Source of the DNA: Myroides phaeus
Lineage (GTDB): Bacteria > Bacteroidota > Bacteroidia > Flavobacteriales > Flavobacteriaceae
DNA length: 64,000 nt
Direction of reading: 5' to 3'
NCBI RefSeq assembly: GCF_009799805.1
Contig: NZ_CP047050.1
Span: 2,184,001-2,248,000 of the forward strand
Shown: piece by piece, positions 1 to 7,772 of the stretch
How the letters are laid out: each line of letters starts with the position of its first letter
Position numbering within the stretch: position 1 is the first letter of the stretch
Position numbers and translations under genes: made by a program
The notes under the pieces: generated by a model
Database searches by the model: none
Told to the model about the DNA's origin: nothing
What the model saw: the letters and a program-made list of their open reading frames with translations, nothing else

Positions 1-228
1 ATATAGACTTAACAATGTCCCTATTCCTAATGGATTACCAGAATAGATAGATTGATCTCTAAAATTGGAATAGAGGTTAATTAATGCTGAATTAGCTGTT
101 TGTATATCATTAAATACATCTGGAGTATTGATTTGATCATTTGGTAAATCAATGTCAATTAAGCTCTCACAAGATTGACTTGTTAGCATAAATAGTAGTA
201 TGCTAACTATATAAAATATATTTTTCAT
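1..228 (-). CDS. SusD/RagB-family outer-membrane lipoprotein, N-terminal part only
   Basis: Reading the minus strand from the ATG at 228 gives 76 codons that run off the window edge without a stop. The protein begins with a lipoprotein signal peptide (lipobox LTSQSC, lipidated Cys20), followed by a SusD-like N-terminus (ESLIDIDLPNDQINTPDVF, then an ANSALINLYSNF helix). SusD proteins sit on the cell surface as the substrate-binding lid of a SusC channel. It starts 11 bp after the SusC stop, so the two are co-transcribed, which is the usual order. The substrate cannot be told from this fragment. The SusD call rests on the lipobox, N-terminal style and neighbour. Confidence 0.85.
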   Translation of the reverse strand, partial: MKNIFYIVSILLFMLTSQSCESLIDIDLPNDQINTPDVFNDIQTANSALINLYSNFRDQSIYSGNPLGIGTLLSLY

Positions 229-239
229 GATTGTATTTT

Positions 240-3200
240 TTAAAAGATTAGTTCAACACCAAAGGAATAAGTTTTAAGAGGAGGTAAGAATCCGATTACT
301 GTAAATTCTGGATCAATTCCAAAATAGTTTGTAACTGTCCACAAGTTCTGTCCTTGAAAGTAAAGTCGGAAAGAATTCAATTTGGTATTAGGTAATTTGA
401 TCATATAAGACAATGATATGTTCTTCAACCTAATATATGATGCGTCACTTATTGTTTGGTTACTTTGTCTAAAGAATTCTGTTGCATCATTTAAGTCATT
501 ATTCATACCTGTAGTATAAAAAGCATAGTTGCTATTAGGATTGGTAGGAGACCAACTATTTAGCATTTCTAATGGTTGATTTCTTATTGAACCAGGAGTA
601 TTTAAATTATTATTGTAGTTATAGCTATTTTGTTTTACAAATTGAAATAAGAAATCTAAATTAAACTGTTTGTATGTTAGCGTGTTTTGTAATCCACCAT
701 GATATTTAATACCAAGTTCTTTTATACTTTGTTTATCTTGAGTATTAATTTTTCCATCTTTGTTGTAATCTGTAAAAACATAGAGACCAGTAACGGGATC
801 AACTCCTTTAAAATTGTATAATTTTCTAATATTTGTTGATTTACCTACTTCAAATTGATTGGCATAAGTAGAACCTTCTAGGTTAGGAAAATCTAGTAAG
901 GTGTTTTTAGGAAATGAAATATTAAAGTTTGTTCTCCATGAAAAATTACGAGAAAAGATATTTGTTGTGTTTAAAGTAAATTCCCACCCTTTATTTTCAA
1001 TTGTAGCATTTAGATTATCTTGGATAGAAGGAAACCCTGTTGTTGATGGCAAAGGAATTCCTACTAATTGATTTGAAGATCTGTTTTTATACCATGATAT
1101 AGTTGTATTTAGTCGTTCTTGTAATAAACTAAATTCTATAGCTGTTTCTAATTTATTTGTTTTCTCCCAACTAAAGTTTGGATTATATAAGCGTGAAGGA
1201 CTTAGACCTGTTGTATTAGCATATGAAGACATATTTAAGCTATAAGTATCTAAGTATTGGTAATTACCAATATTGTCACTACCAGATGTCCCATAACTCG
1301 CTCTTAATTTAGCATGATTTAACCATGATAAAGATTTAAGTAACTTTTCTTCTGAAAATATCCAAGCAGTACCAATTGCACCAAAATTTCCAAATCTATT
1401 GTTGTCACCAAAACGTGAAGATCCATCTCTTCTTCCTGTAAGGTTAATTATGTATTTTTGATTATATGTAAAATTTAAACGCCCAAAGAAAGCTAAGTAT
1501 TTATATTGTAGATTTCCTGTTTGCTTAATTGTTTTGGTTTTCGCAGCTGCTATGTTTGAAATTAGTGCATTTGATGGGAAATTACTACCACTAATACGCA
1601 TAGAATTAGAAGTGTTTTCTTGGTATGTAGATCCAATAAGGACATTGATACTTAGTTTATCTCCTATAATGGTAGACCAATTTAATTGTGGTTCTACTAT
1701 ATAAGACATACTGTTTTTTGTTGAATTTTCAGCCTTTGATTGTTCAGAAGTATATTTTTTAGCAGGATCATGTATTGTATGTGGAGTTAATAGTTTTTCC
1801 TCAAAATGAGTATTAGTCAATCCTGTATTTATTTTAAAGAGTGTATTTTTAAATACATTATAACTTAAATCTAAGTTTATAACAAGATTGTTACTATCAT
1901 ATTTATAAGTTGCTTGATTTGGAGCAATAGGGTTTCCATAGATACCAAAATCCCAGTTAAGACCTCCATCTTCTTTGTATAATGATGGAGCATTAGGGGC
2001 TAGTATTAAAGCTTGTTTAGTTAGGTCTGTAGAAATTAAGTTATTAGACTGTATGGCATAATTAGTTGATGAATTAATCTGAAGTTTATTGTCTTTACTT
2101 TTGTGGTTTAGATTGATAAAGAATGTATTTCGTTTATAGCCGCTATCTGTAGGAAAAACTGTTGTGTCTTCATTGTGATTTGCATTGATTAAGAAATGGG
2201 TATTTTCACTTCCACCTGATACACCAAAAGATATGTTTTTACTAATAGCAGTTCCTCCAATTAATTCTTTTTGCCAATCTGTATAACGATTTTTATCCCA
2301 TGTGCCATTCATATCATAGGCATAGATTGGAAAAGTAGTAATATTATCATTTTTAAATGCTTGTTCACGCATCTGATTAAACTGCTCAGTATTCATCAGT
2401 TTAGCAAAATTGGCTACCTTGCTAAAAGCTGTAGAAGAAGATAAGGTGAAACTCGTTTTATCTTTTTGGTTTTTCTTTGTTGTAACTAAGATTACACCAT
2501 TTGCTCCACGTGAACCATAAATTGCTGTAGCATCAGCATCTTTTAATATTTCAATGCTTTCAATATCATTAGGATTTATTGAATTTAAAGGATTGACATT
2601 ACGCATTGGCAATATACCGATTGATAAATCAGAATCAGACATATTTGAATCAGAGAAAGGTACTCCATTGATTACATATAAAGGAGCATTGCCGTCAATT
2701 GTGCTGTTTGCCATACTACGTAAACTATTTCTACCACGTATTTGTATATCAAATCCTCCGCCAGGAACTCCTGAGTTTTGCGTAATACTAACACCTGCCA
2801 TTCTACCTTGTATAGCTTGTAAAGGATTAGTCACAGGCTGAAATTCAATATCTTTAGCAGTCACACGAGCAATACTTCCTGTGCGCTCACGATCCTTAAC
2901 GCTGTAGTATCCAGCATTGACTACAATTTCATTAAGAGTACTACTATCTTCACTAAGCGTAATATTAAGAACACTCCCACCAGAGTACACCATAGACTGA
3001 TCTTTATAACCAATCATTGAAAAGGTAATCTTATCACCAGAAGTAATATCTATGGTATATTTTCCATTTAAATCTGATGTAACTACTGTAGTCCCAACTG
3101 TCACTATAACACCTCCAAGAGCACCAAAGGAATCCTTTACTGTTCCTGAGAGTTTTATAGTTGTTTTTTGTTTTGTATCTTGTAATGTATTAGACACATT

Positions 3201-3308
3201 TAAAAACAAGTTCTTATCATTTGATACGGCATAAATAGGGTAAATAGTAAAGCTACTTAAAAGCAGAACTATCCCATAACCAGCAATGGTTGTAAATAGA
3301 GTTTTCAT
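240..3308 (-). CDS. SusC/RagA-family TonB-dependent outer-membrane transporter
   Basis: The 1022-residue protein has a signal peptide (about residues 1-27), a carboxypeptidase-D-like beta-sandwich (about 50-120, with SGTVKDSFGALGGVIVTVGT), a plug domain (PLQAIQGRMAGVSI, QIRGRNS, PLYVINGVPF, IESIEILKDADATAIYGSRG) and a long beta-barrel ending in a C-terminal aromatic residue. The 'ILKDADATAIYGSRGANGVI' plug signature is diagnostic of SusC/RagA. With SusD it imports oligosaccharides or peptides across the outer membrane using TonB. No sigma/anti-sigma pair, hybrid two-component regulator or glycoside hydrolase is visible beside it, so the substrate is unknown. It may be controlled through its long, hairpin-rich upstream region (3309-4490). 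Confidence 0.95.
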   Translation of the reverse strand: MKTLFTTIAGYGIVLLLSSFTIYPIYAVSNDKNLFLNVSNTLQDTKQKTTIKLSGTVKDSFGALGGVIVTVGTTVVTSDLNGKYTIDITSGDKITFSMIGYKDQSMVYSGGSVLNITLSEDSSTLNEIVVNAGYYSVKDRERTGSIARVTAKDIEFQPVTNPLQAIQGRMAGVSITQNSGVPGGGFDIQIRGRNSLRSMANSTIDGNAPLYVINGVPFSDSNMSDSDLSIGILPMRNVNPLNSINPNDIESIEILKDADATAIYGSRGANGVILVTTKKNQKDKTSFTLSSSTAFSKVANFAKLMNTEQFNQMREQAFKNDNITTFPIYAYDMNGTWDKNRYTDWQKELIGGTAISKNISFGVSGGSENTHFLINANHNEDTTVFPTDSGYKRNTFFINLNHKSKDNKLQINSSTNYAIQSNNLISTDLTKQALILAPNAPSLYKEDGGLNWDFGIYGNPIAPNQATYKYDSNNLVINLDLSYNVFKNTLFKINTGLTNTHFEEKLLTPHTIHDPAKKYTSEQSKAENSTKNSMSYIVEPQLNWSTIIGDKLSINVLIGSTYQENTSNSMRISGSNFPSNALISNIAAAKTKTIKQTGNLQYKYLAFFGRLNFTYNQKYIINLTGRRDGSSRFGDNNRFGNFGAIGTAWIFSEEKLLKSLSWLNHAKLRASYGTSGSDNIGNYQYLDTYSLNMSSYANTTGLSPSRLYNPNFSWEKTNKLETAIEFSLLQERLNTTISWYKNRSSNQLVGIPLPSTTGFPSIQDNLNATIENKGWEFTLNTTNIFSRNFSWRTNFNISFPKNTLLDFPNLEGSTYANQFEVGKSTNIRKLYNFKGVDPVTGLYVFTDYNKDGKINTQDKQSIKELGIKYHGGLQNTLTYKQFNLDFLFQFVKQNSYNYNNNLNTPGSIRNQPLEMLNSWSPTNPNSNYAFYTTGMNNDLNDATEFFRQSNQTISDASYIRLKNISLSYMIKLPNTKLNSFRLYFQGQNLWTVTNYFGIDPEFTVIGFLPPLKTYSFGVELIF

Positions 3309-3425
3309 AATGTTTATAGTTGATTTTGATATATGCTTTTAAATCATTAAGATTCTTATTGCCGTAGTACTTAATAAGCTTATATCAAAAGGTTAGTTAA
3401 TAGGTATTCATATTATTTTATAAAA

Positions 3426-3483
3426 ACTATCCCCAAGCTCTAAAGCACGTCTCCCAAAATGCAAACTAGAGCAAAGGGATAGT
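3426..3483 (-). other. Stem-loop upstream of susC, terminator-like on the minus strand
   Basis: Outer arms ACTATCCC (3426-3433) and GGGATAGT (3476-3483), inner arms GCTCTA (3437-3442) and TAGAGC (3467-3472), with a GCA/TGC closing stem inside. Read on the minus strand the hairpin is followed directly by five T, so it could terminate a minus-strand transcript about 115 bp before the SusC start, or act as a leader attenuator. Its loop contains the segment complementary to 4084-4093. Confidence 0.5.
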
Positions 3484-3694
3484 CATGGACTGTTAGCATT
3501 ACTTAAAACTCCCTTTAAGCAATACTTTTTGTTGTTTTTTAAAGTGCCTACTAAGTACTATACCTGTATTAAATAACTTAAGTATAGCTTTTTAGCAAGC
3601 TTTTTTTCTCCATAATTAAAATGTTTTAAAAATTGATTAATAAATAGTTCAGTGAAAAACTTTTCATAGCATTTTTATAACTAACTAAAAAACC

Positions 3695-3747
3695 TTGCCT
3701 TATAATTGAATGGATGAATAATTTAACTTGTATGAATTATAAGGCAA
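3695..3747. repeat. 13-bp perfect inverted repeat with 27-nt spacer
   Basis: TTGCCTTATAATT at 3695-3707 is the exact reverse complement of 3735-3747. It is directly followed by another hairpin (arms TCTAAAA 3765-3771 and TTTTAGA 3776-3782 inside ACGC 3760-3763 and GCGT 3787-3790). Neither has a T-tract next to it, so a simple terminator is unlikely; an RNA stem or a regulator site are both possible. Confidence 0.55.
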
Positions 3748-4187
3748 TAAATGTCCTGTACGCATCTAAAACTGTTTTTAGACATAGCGTAAAATGTGTT
3801 ATAACTCTAACTAAATAGATAATAGGGTAACCATCTAACATTAAAGAGTTAATGTCAAATCAATCTACAGCGATAAGATTTAGTTAAACTAAAATTTATT
3901 CATAGGCTAAAATGTGGGTTTAGTTACTAATTGTTTTTTGATAAATAATAAAATGTAATAATTGAAAAAATCTCGAATAGAACATTCGATAAGTCCATTA
4001 AGGATAGATAAGGTATTGAAAGCATTCATTAAATATGAACACTAAACAAATCCACCTTTGTTTTAAAACCTCTATATACCTAATTGGGAGACGGTATGAA
4101 TAAAGGTTGTAGTATGTTTAATATAAAGCGAAACTTAAGTATTTCGATAAAGTGAGAAGTAAATGACAATCCTATATAAAATAAGTT

Positions 4188-4317
4188 GGCATGGGTACTC
4201 ACAATATCCAAATCGAGGTACTGGCATACCGTGCAACGAATAAGTGAGCCCATGCCTAGGTCATGGGCTAAGATACTTATTTTCTCGTTGCTAAAATGAA
4301 AAGTGCCAGTTTTCGAT
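4188..4317 (+). ncRNA. Long composite stem-loop, candidate structured RNA
   Basis: Nested arms pair in order: ATCGA 4212-4216 with TCGAT 4313-4317, ACTGGCA 4220-4226 with 4304-4310, GCAACGA 4233-4239 with 4285-4291, ATAAGT 4240-4245 with 4275-4280, AGCCCATG 4247-4254 with 4262-4269, closing on a 7-nt loop containing palindromic CCTAGG. Two G-U pairs (4217/4312 and 4218/4311) extend the outer stem only if the plus strand is transcribed. Upstream, 4188-4202 (GGCATGGG, TA, CTCAC) can instead pair with 4244-4256, giving a competing fold. No match to tRNA, tmRNA, RNase P RNA, group II intron domain V or an attC site was recognised. No promoter is evident. Confidence 0.45.
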
Positions 4318-4421
4318 AAGAGAAATAAATAAGCTTTAGCTTATATAATAAAAAATGTGTCATTAAAACTTAAACCAAATAAAAAAGGTTTATATAAAAA
4401 CAAATATACAAAAAAATAGTT

Positions 4422-4463
4422 ATGTTACAAGAACTTGTAACATTTATAACGTAATTAATTACG
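4422..4463. promoter_or_regulatory. Two palindromes in front of the XRE gene, probable operator
   Basis: ATGTTACAAG (4422-4431) and CTTGTAACAT (4434-4443) form a perfect 10-bp inverted repeat with a 2-bp centre; CGTAATTAATTACG (4450-4463) is a perfect 14-bp palindrome. They end 28 bp before the ATG at 4491, where small XRE repressors usually bind to control their own promoter. Autoregulation is inferred from position and symmetry. Confidence 0.55.
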
Positions 4464-4490
4464 CAATTTGTAGAAACAGCAGTAATTAAT

Positions 4491-4715
4491 ATGGAAAAAG
4501 AACTAATTTTAAAAAAATTTGGTGAGCATGTAAAGGAATTAAGAGAAAGTGTAGGTCTAAGTCAAGATGATGTTGTTCTTAATGGCTATAAGATTACTAA
4601 AGGAACAGTTAGTGATATAGAAAATGGAAAAAGAAATTGTTCTTTGACAACTTTGATAGATTTAGCAAAGGGGTTAAATAAACCACCTAAAGAATTATTA
4701 GATATTAAATTTTAA
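4491..4715 (+). CDS. Small XRE/Cro-type DNA-binding protein
   Basis: This 74-residue protein is essentially one helix-turn-helix domain: FGEHVKELRESVGLSQDDV, then the recognition-helix region ITKGTVSDIENGKRNCSLTT and a closing helix LIDLAKGLNKPPKELLDI. The pattern matches HTH_3/XRE repressors found on mobile elements and in restriction or toxin modules. It stands alone, with no partner gene in the same direction and two palindromes upstream. It probably controls its own transcription and perhaps a lost neighbour. The real target is unknown. Confidence 0.85.
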   Translation: MEKELILKKFGEHVKELRESVGLSQDDVVLNGYKITKGTVSDIENGKRNCSLTTLIDLAKGLNKPPKELLDIKF

Positions 4716-5288
4716 GATATATGGTGCACTAAAAATGTCATATCTGAGAGAAAGTAGCAACATTGTTCCAGTAGTTATTTTAATTCTAATAGTAGTGAAA
4801 ATATTTGTGCCTCTTAAATAAAAAAACATGCTTTTGAAACATATAGTTTAAATACGATTAATAATTTAGTTAATACATTTTGGACTATTGGAATATATGT
4901 CTCTGCTACAGGTGTGGAATTTTGAGAATTCTAGAGTTTGTATAGTTCTTTCTAATTAAAACTCATTGAAATAAGATTTCTTGTCTTTATTATTACCTTC
5001 TATTGGTAAAACTTGGCAGATTGATTCTATCAAGTTTTTTTGTGATGTTAGATTTAATAAATTTAATCAATCTGTTAAAATCTAAAATTATGAATATAAA
5101 TCGTACAGAATTCCTTTTATGAATGGAGCGTATTATGACATGTTTTGATTATTTGTCCGAACATATGAAAGGGCTTCTCTATGAGAGTACTTACTTTCTT
5201 GTTTGCTTATCTCTATTCTTTGAAACAAACCAACTATCTCACATCAGGTTATGAAATTTGTAGTTGCTTGGGCGGAACTACATTGTAA
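4716..5288. other. 573 bp without a recognisable gene
   Basis: AT-rich sequence with stops in all frames. It may contain eroded coding sequence of the topoisomerase gene whose tail begins at 5289, but I could not rebuild any conserved block. A weak hairpin with a 15-nt loop (AACTTG 5010-5015, CAAGTT 5031-5036) runs into a T-tract and could be a relic terminator. Confidence 0.5.
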
Positions 5289-5510
5289 CAAAGAGAAAAG
5301 GTCGTTAAATGTTTGGATACTGATTGTAATTGGGTGTTGTTTAGAGAGATTTGTGGCGTTAAGCTCTCCATTGATGATATCACAGATTTACTTGAACAGG
5401 GGAAAACCAAACTGCTAAAAGGATTGATAAGTAAATCAGGAAAGAAATTTGAGGCTTATATTAACCTTAAAGAAGATTGTACTACTGGATTTGAGTTTAA
5501 AAGTAAGTAA
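5289..5510 (+). pseudogene. topB: DNA topoisomerase III, C-terminal fragment
   Basis: After a stop at 5286-5288 the frame stays open to 5510. It reads KCLDTDCNWVLFREICGVKL, an SIDDITDLLEQGKTKLLKG block and ISKSGKKFEAYINL, then FEF near the end. This matches the last roughly 70 residues of bacterial topoisomerase III: the cysteine-containing tail with 'GKTKLIKGF.SK.GKKFDAYL' and a terminal FEF. The catalytic toprim and tyrosine domains are absent, so the fragment cannot be active. The only starts inside the frame are non-ATG (for example TTG at 5313). Topoisomerase III genes are common cargo of Bacteroidota conjugative elements, so this is probably element debris beside ardA. Confidence 0.75.
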
Positions 5511-5520
5511 TTAAAACTAA

Positions 5521-5567
5521 ATATACCAAAAGAAGTTATCTAATTCAGATAACTTCTTTTGGTATAT
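5521..5567. terminator. Perfect 21-bp stem between convergent topB remnant and ardA
   Basis: Positions 5521-5541 and 5547-5567 are exact reverse complements around the 5-nt loop AATTC. The stem contains AAAAGAAG/CTTCTTTT blocks and lies between two convergent reading frames (stop at 5510 plus, stop at 5584 minus), so a bidirectional terminator is the simplest reading. There is no long T-run after the stem. Confidence 0.6.
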
Positions 5568-5583
5568 ACTAATCAAAGAATTA

Positions 5584-6111
5584 TTAGCTATTTCTAAATA
5601 TATGACCATTTTCATTGGTATAATCACCAATGAAAAGATCTTTAGCAAAGCTCTCATAATCAAAATATGATTTTGCAAAATCAGATAAATCATAGCATTC
5701 ATCAATGATTTGATAAGCGAAATCTTCTTCACTATTGTAATATCCTTGATAATCATCTTCAAATGATTCAAATAATGAGTCTATATCATCAGATTCAATA
5801 TTTGGATTACTAATGCTTATCCAAGCTGAAAAAGCTTCTAAGGTTTTATAATCTAAATCTGATACTTTTTCAATGATTGAAAAGATATTTTCTGAAAGAC
5901 TATTTTCAGAGATTAATTCAGAAGGAATGTTTTCCCAATCTTGAAACATAAATTCAGGATCTGTTTCATCAGCATGCAGTTCCGAGCAGAACTCATAAAA
6001 CTCCTCAATAGAACTAAAGTTATTAAGTTCTATCCATTGTCCTTTAATTGAACCATTGTTATACTTAGCATAAGTACCAACATAAACTTTTGAGTGCATT
6101 AAATTTTCCAT
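5584..6111 (-). CDS. ardA: Antirestriction protein, ArdA family
   Basis: The 175-residue, strongly acidic protein carries ArdA hallmarks in order: KVYVGTYAKYNNGSIKGQW (about 8-26), an 'EEFYEFCSELHADETDPEFM' block followed by FQDWENIP, LISENSLSENIF, the DDYQGYYNSEEDFAYQIIDE block, and SYFDYESFAKDLFIGDY near the C-terminus. ArdA proteins mimic B-form DNA and inhibit type I restriction enzymes, protecting incoming mobile DNA. Length is close to the family norm of about 165-170. It is isolated, without conjugation genes, next to a topB remnant, which suggests survival from a decayed element. Either Met1 or Met5 could be the start. Confidence 0.88.
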   Translation of the reverse strand: MENLMHSKVYVGTYAKYNNGSIKGQWIELNNFSSIEEFYEFCSELHADETDPEFMFQDWENIPSELISENSLSENIFSIIEKVSDLDYKTLEAFSAWISISNPNIESDDIDSLFESFEDDYQGYYNSEEDFAYQIIDECYDLSDFAKSYFDYESFAKDLFIGDYTNENGHIFRNS

Positions 6112-6794
6112 GATAAATAGTATTATGACCTTAGGGTCTGGTTAATTTCATGGCTATAGAGTTTTGGTTTTTAGCTATGAGCAAGTTTCACAAAATAAAT
6201 ACGCTCATAGAGTGAGGAAGATTTATTGCGGTAATCCATAGGACTTGAACTTGCAAAAGCTAAAAAGCTAAAAAACTTTGCCTAATGGAAATACCAGAGC
6301 TAAGGTCTATATGGAAATAATGAAGGGAAATTTAGTCGGTTGTTATAGGGATATTCTGCTCTAATTTACATTGAATAAATTTGTTTTGATAGGGATGTGT
6401 CTATATAAAAAAGATAAGATTGCCCCCAAAGCATTATCACCTATGTTGAATTTTACACCTATATGAATTTAGACTTGTTCGCAAGTCGTTCGGAAAAGGG
6501 GCAGGCTTCCCGATTAATTCTTGAATTTTAGCGAAGAATGTTACCTATCAGTTACGTTAAACACAATTTGTGTGCCCCACAAAAAGCAATGCAATATAAA
6601 GTCGAGACGAGAACGGAAAAAAAAGGAAAAGAACGGAAGAAAAGGGAAAAGAACGGAAGAAAAAGGACAAACGCGGAAGGGCTATAAAAAAGTTTTAAAA
6701 AGTCGCCGTAGGTTTGCAATGTGTTCAGAATCAAAGAGTAGCTACTGGATAAGGACGCAAATTTTTATTAATTAAATTTTAAAAAACCATTATC
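6112..6794. other. 683-bp gap: ardA upstream region and a 20-bp tandem repeat
   Basis: No coding frame here looks real. The region includes the upstream side of ardA, a small hairpin around GACTTGTTCGCAAGTC near 6470-6490, and the triple repeat at 6611-6670. The A/G-rich strand produces open frames that are only compositional. Confidence 0.5.
6611..6670. repeat. Tandem repeat, three 20-bp units
   Basis: Three consecutive 20-bp units at 6611-6630, 6631-6650 and 6651-6670, each starting GAACGGAA and continuing with A/G-rich sequence, differ at only a few positions. A partial fourth (CGCGGAAGGG) follows. It lies 125 bp upstream of the DUF6266 gene and may vary in copy number by slippage. Confidence 0.8.
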
Positions 6795-7421
6795 ATGGCA
6801 GAATCAGAAAAAGGAATTTTAGGACCTGTAAGAGGAAAAGTAGGAACAGTTGTAGGAGCAAACTGGAGAGGTAAAAACATTTTGAGATCAGTACCTCGAA
6901 AAAGCAGAAAAGCACCAAGTGCCAAACAATTAGTTCAGCGTACCAAGTTCAAATTAGTAGCCAACTTTTTGAGCCCGTTATTTGCCCTAACAAGCAAGTA
7001 CTTTGGACAATACCAAGGCGTTAAATCGAGAACCAACTTAGCGATGTCGTATCACTTGTTAGAAACGATTGAAGAATCACAAGGCGGAGAATTTGAGATC
7101 AACTATTCTAAAGTAGTAATTACAAAAGGAGTATTAGACAATGTTCGTGTAAGCAACTACGAATTTGAAAACTGTAACCTTACGATTGAGTGGACAAGCG
7201 GCGTTAGTAATAACCTAAGCAAAGGAGACGACAGAGTTACCGCTATTGTTTATAACAAAGTTCAAAAGATGTTTTTACCAAACCAGATCTCTGCAAGTCG
7301 CGATGAGGGTACTATGACAGTTGTTTTAGCAGAGGAGTGGAAAGTAAATGAAAATGAAGTATGGCTTGTTGTTACAAAAGGCGATCAGTGTAGTACAAGT
7401 ATGTACGTAGGTATTGTGTAG
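6795..7421 (+). CDS. DUF6266 family protein
   Basis: This 208-residue protein starts with the family signature GILGPVRGKVGTVVGANWRG (about 7-26) and NILRSVPRKSRK, then a basic segment APSAKQLVQRTKFKLVANFL. The C-terminal half is beta-rich with alternating hydrophobics (VSNYEFENCNLTIEWTSG, VTAIVYNKVQKMFL, EVWLVVTKGDQCS). DUF6266 proteins are widespread in Bacteroidota, often as several paralogues; their function is not established. No signal peptide or membrane helix is visible. The gene is followed by a strong terminator and forms a single-gene unit. Confidence 0.8.
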   Translation: MAESEKGILGPVRGKVGTVVGANWRGKNILRSVPRKSRKAPSAKQLVQRTKFKLVANFLSPLFALTSKYFGQYQGVKSRTNLAMSYHLLETIEESQGGEFEINYSKVVITKGVLDNVRVSNYEFENCNLTIEWTSGVSNNLSKGDDRVTAIVYNKVQKMFLPNQISASRDEGTMTVVLAEEWKVNENEVWLVVTKGDQCSTSMYVGIV

Positions 7422-7454
7422 TCGATAGCCCATAGTAATTTGATTGTTTAATTG

Positions 7455-7489
7455 AGAAGGTTCACCGTATGTGGTGAACCTTCTTTTTT
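7455..7489 (+). terminator. Rho-independent terminator after the DUF6266 gene
   Basis: Twelve-bp perfect stem (AGAAGGTTCACC 7455-7466 with 7473-7484), 6-nt loop and a T-run to 7489. Confidence 0.9.
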
Positions 7490-7545
7490 GTTTCCCGTTT
7501 CCCGCATTACGGTTTTCGGTTCCCCATTTCTCATTCCCGATTATC
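7490..7545 (-). repeat. Heptamer-word array (8 units, minus orientation)
   Basis: Eight back-to-back 7-mers in exact register. On the minus strand they read as words such as GGGAAAC, GTAATGC, GAAAACC, GGGAACC and GGGAATG, the same vocabulary as the arrays between 25.8 and 30 kb. It directly follows the DUF6266 terminator. Confidence 0.7.
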
Positions 7546-7740
7546 ACTTTACGTTTACTTAATATTTGTCTTAAAAAATGTAGTAAAACACTTTAATAAA
7601 CTTAAAAACAAAAAATAAACATTTTAAACCTGTTAAAAGGTGTTTAAAGGTGTTGAGTTATGTGTCTTTTCAAGGGATTCCTTGTCTTAAATATACTCCC
7701 TCAAGAAAAGTACTACTTCACTGAAAAAGGGTGTTTTTAA

Positions 7741-7772
7741 TTGAGAAAAAGTTTTTAAAAAGTGTACATTTG
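7741..7772 (+). promoter_or_regulatory. Promoter of the polysaccharide operon
   Basis: TTG (7741-7743), 21-bp spacer, TACATTTG (7765-7772). This matches the Bacteroidota TTG...TAnnTTTG consensus. Transcription should start near 7778, giving a leader of about 80 nt before the first gene at 7859. Confidence 0.75.

Larger units (their letters stand above)
3309..4490. other. 1.2-kb noncoding region packed with inverted repeats
   Basis: No credible gene lies here on either strand. It separates SusC (minus) from the XRE gene (plus). I find stem-loops at 3426-3483, 3498-3530 (imperfect), 3586-3607 (followed by seven T on the plus strand), 3695-3747 (13-bp perfect arms), 3760-3790, 3838-3855, 3973-3989 and 4212-4317, plus palindromes at 4422-4443 and 4450-4463. 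A 10-nt stretch in the loop of the first hairpin (3448-3457) is perfectly complementary to 4084-4093. The density exceeds what a simple divergent promoter region needs; it could encode one or more structured RNAs. Confidence 0.6.

Noticed and set aside
3309-3425. Assigned promoter for susC
   Set aside because: No TTG...TAnnTTTG arrangement with correct spacing was found on the minus strand between 3309 and 3425.
4212-4317. Integron attC site or group II intron domain
   Set aside because: The arms do not end in the RYYYAAC/GTTRRRY core sites, no integrase is nearby, and no domain V-like sequence or reverse transcriptase is present. The region also lacks a retron reverse transcriptase.
6521-6775. 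Lysine/arginine-rich open frame on the plus strand
   Set aside because: It is produced by the purine-rich 20-bp tandem repeat and overlaps an equally artificial frame on the other strand.
7490-7545. Second terminator or promoter tract after the DUF6266 gene
   Set aside because: The stretch has no hairpin; it resolves into eight in-register 7-mers of the same vocabulary as the 26-30 kb arrays.
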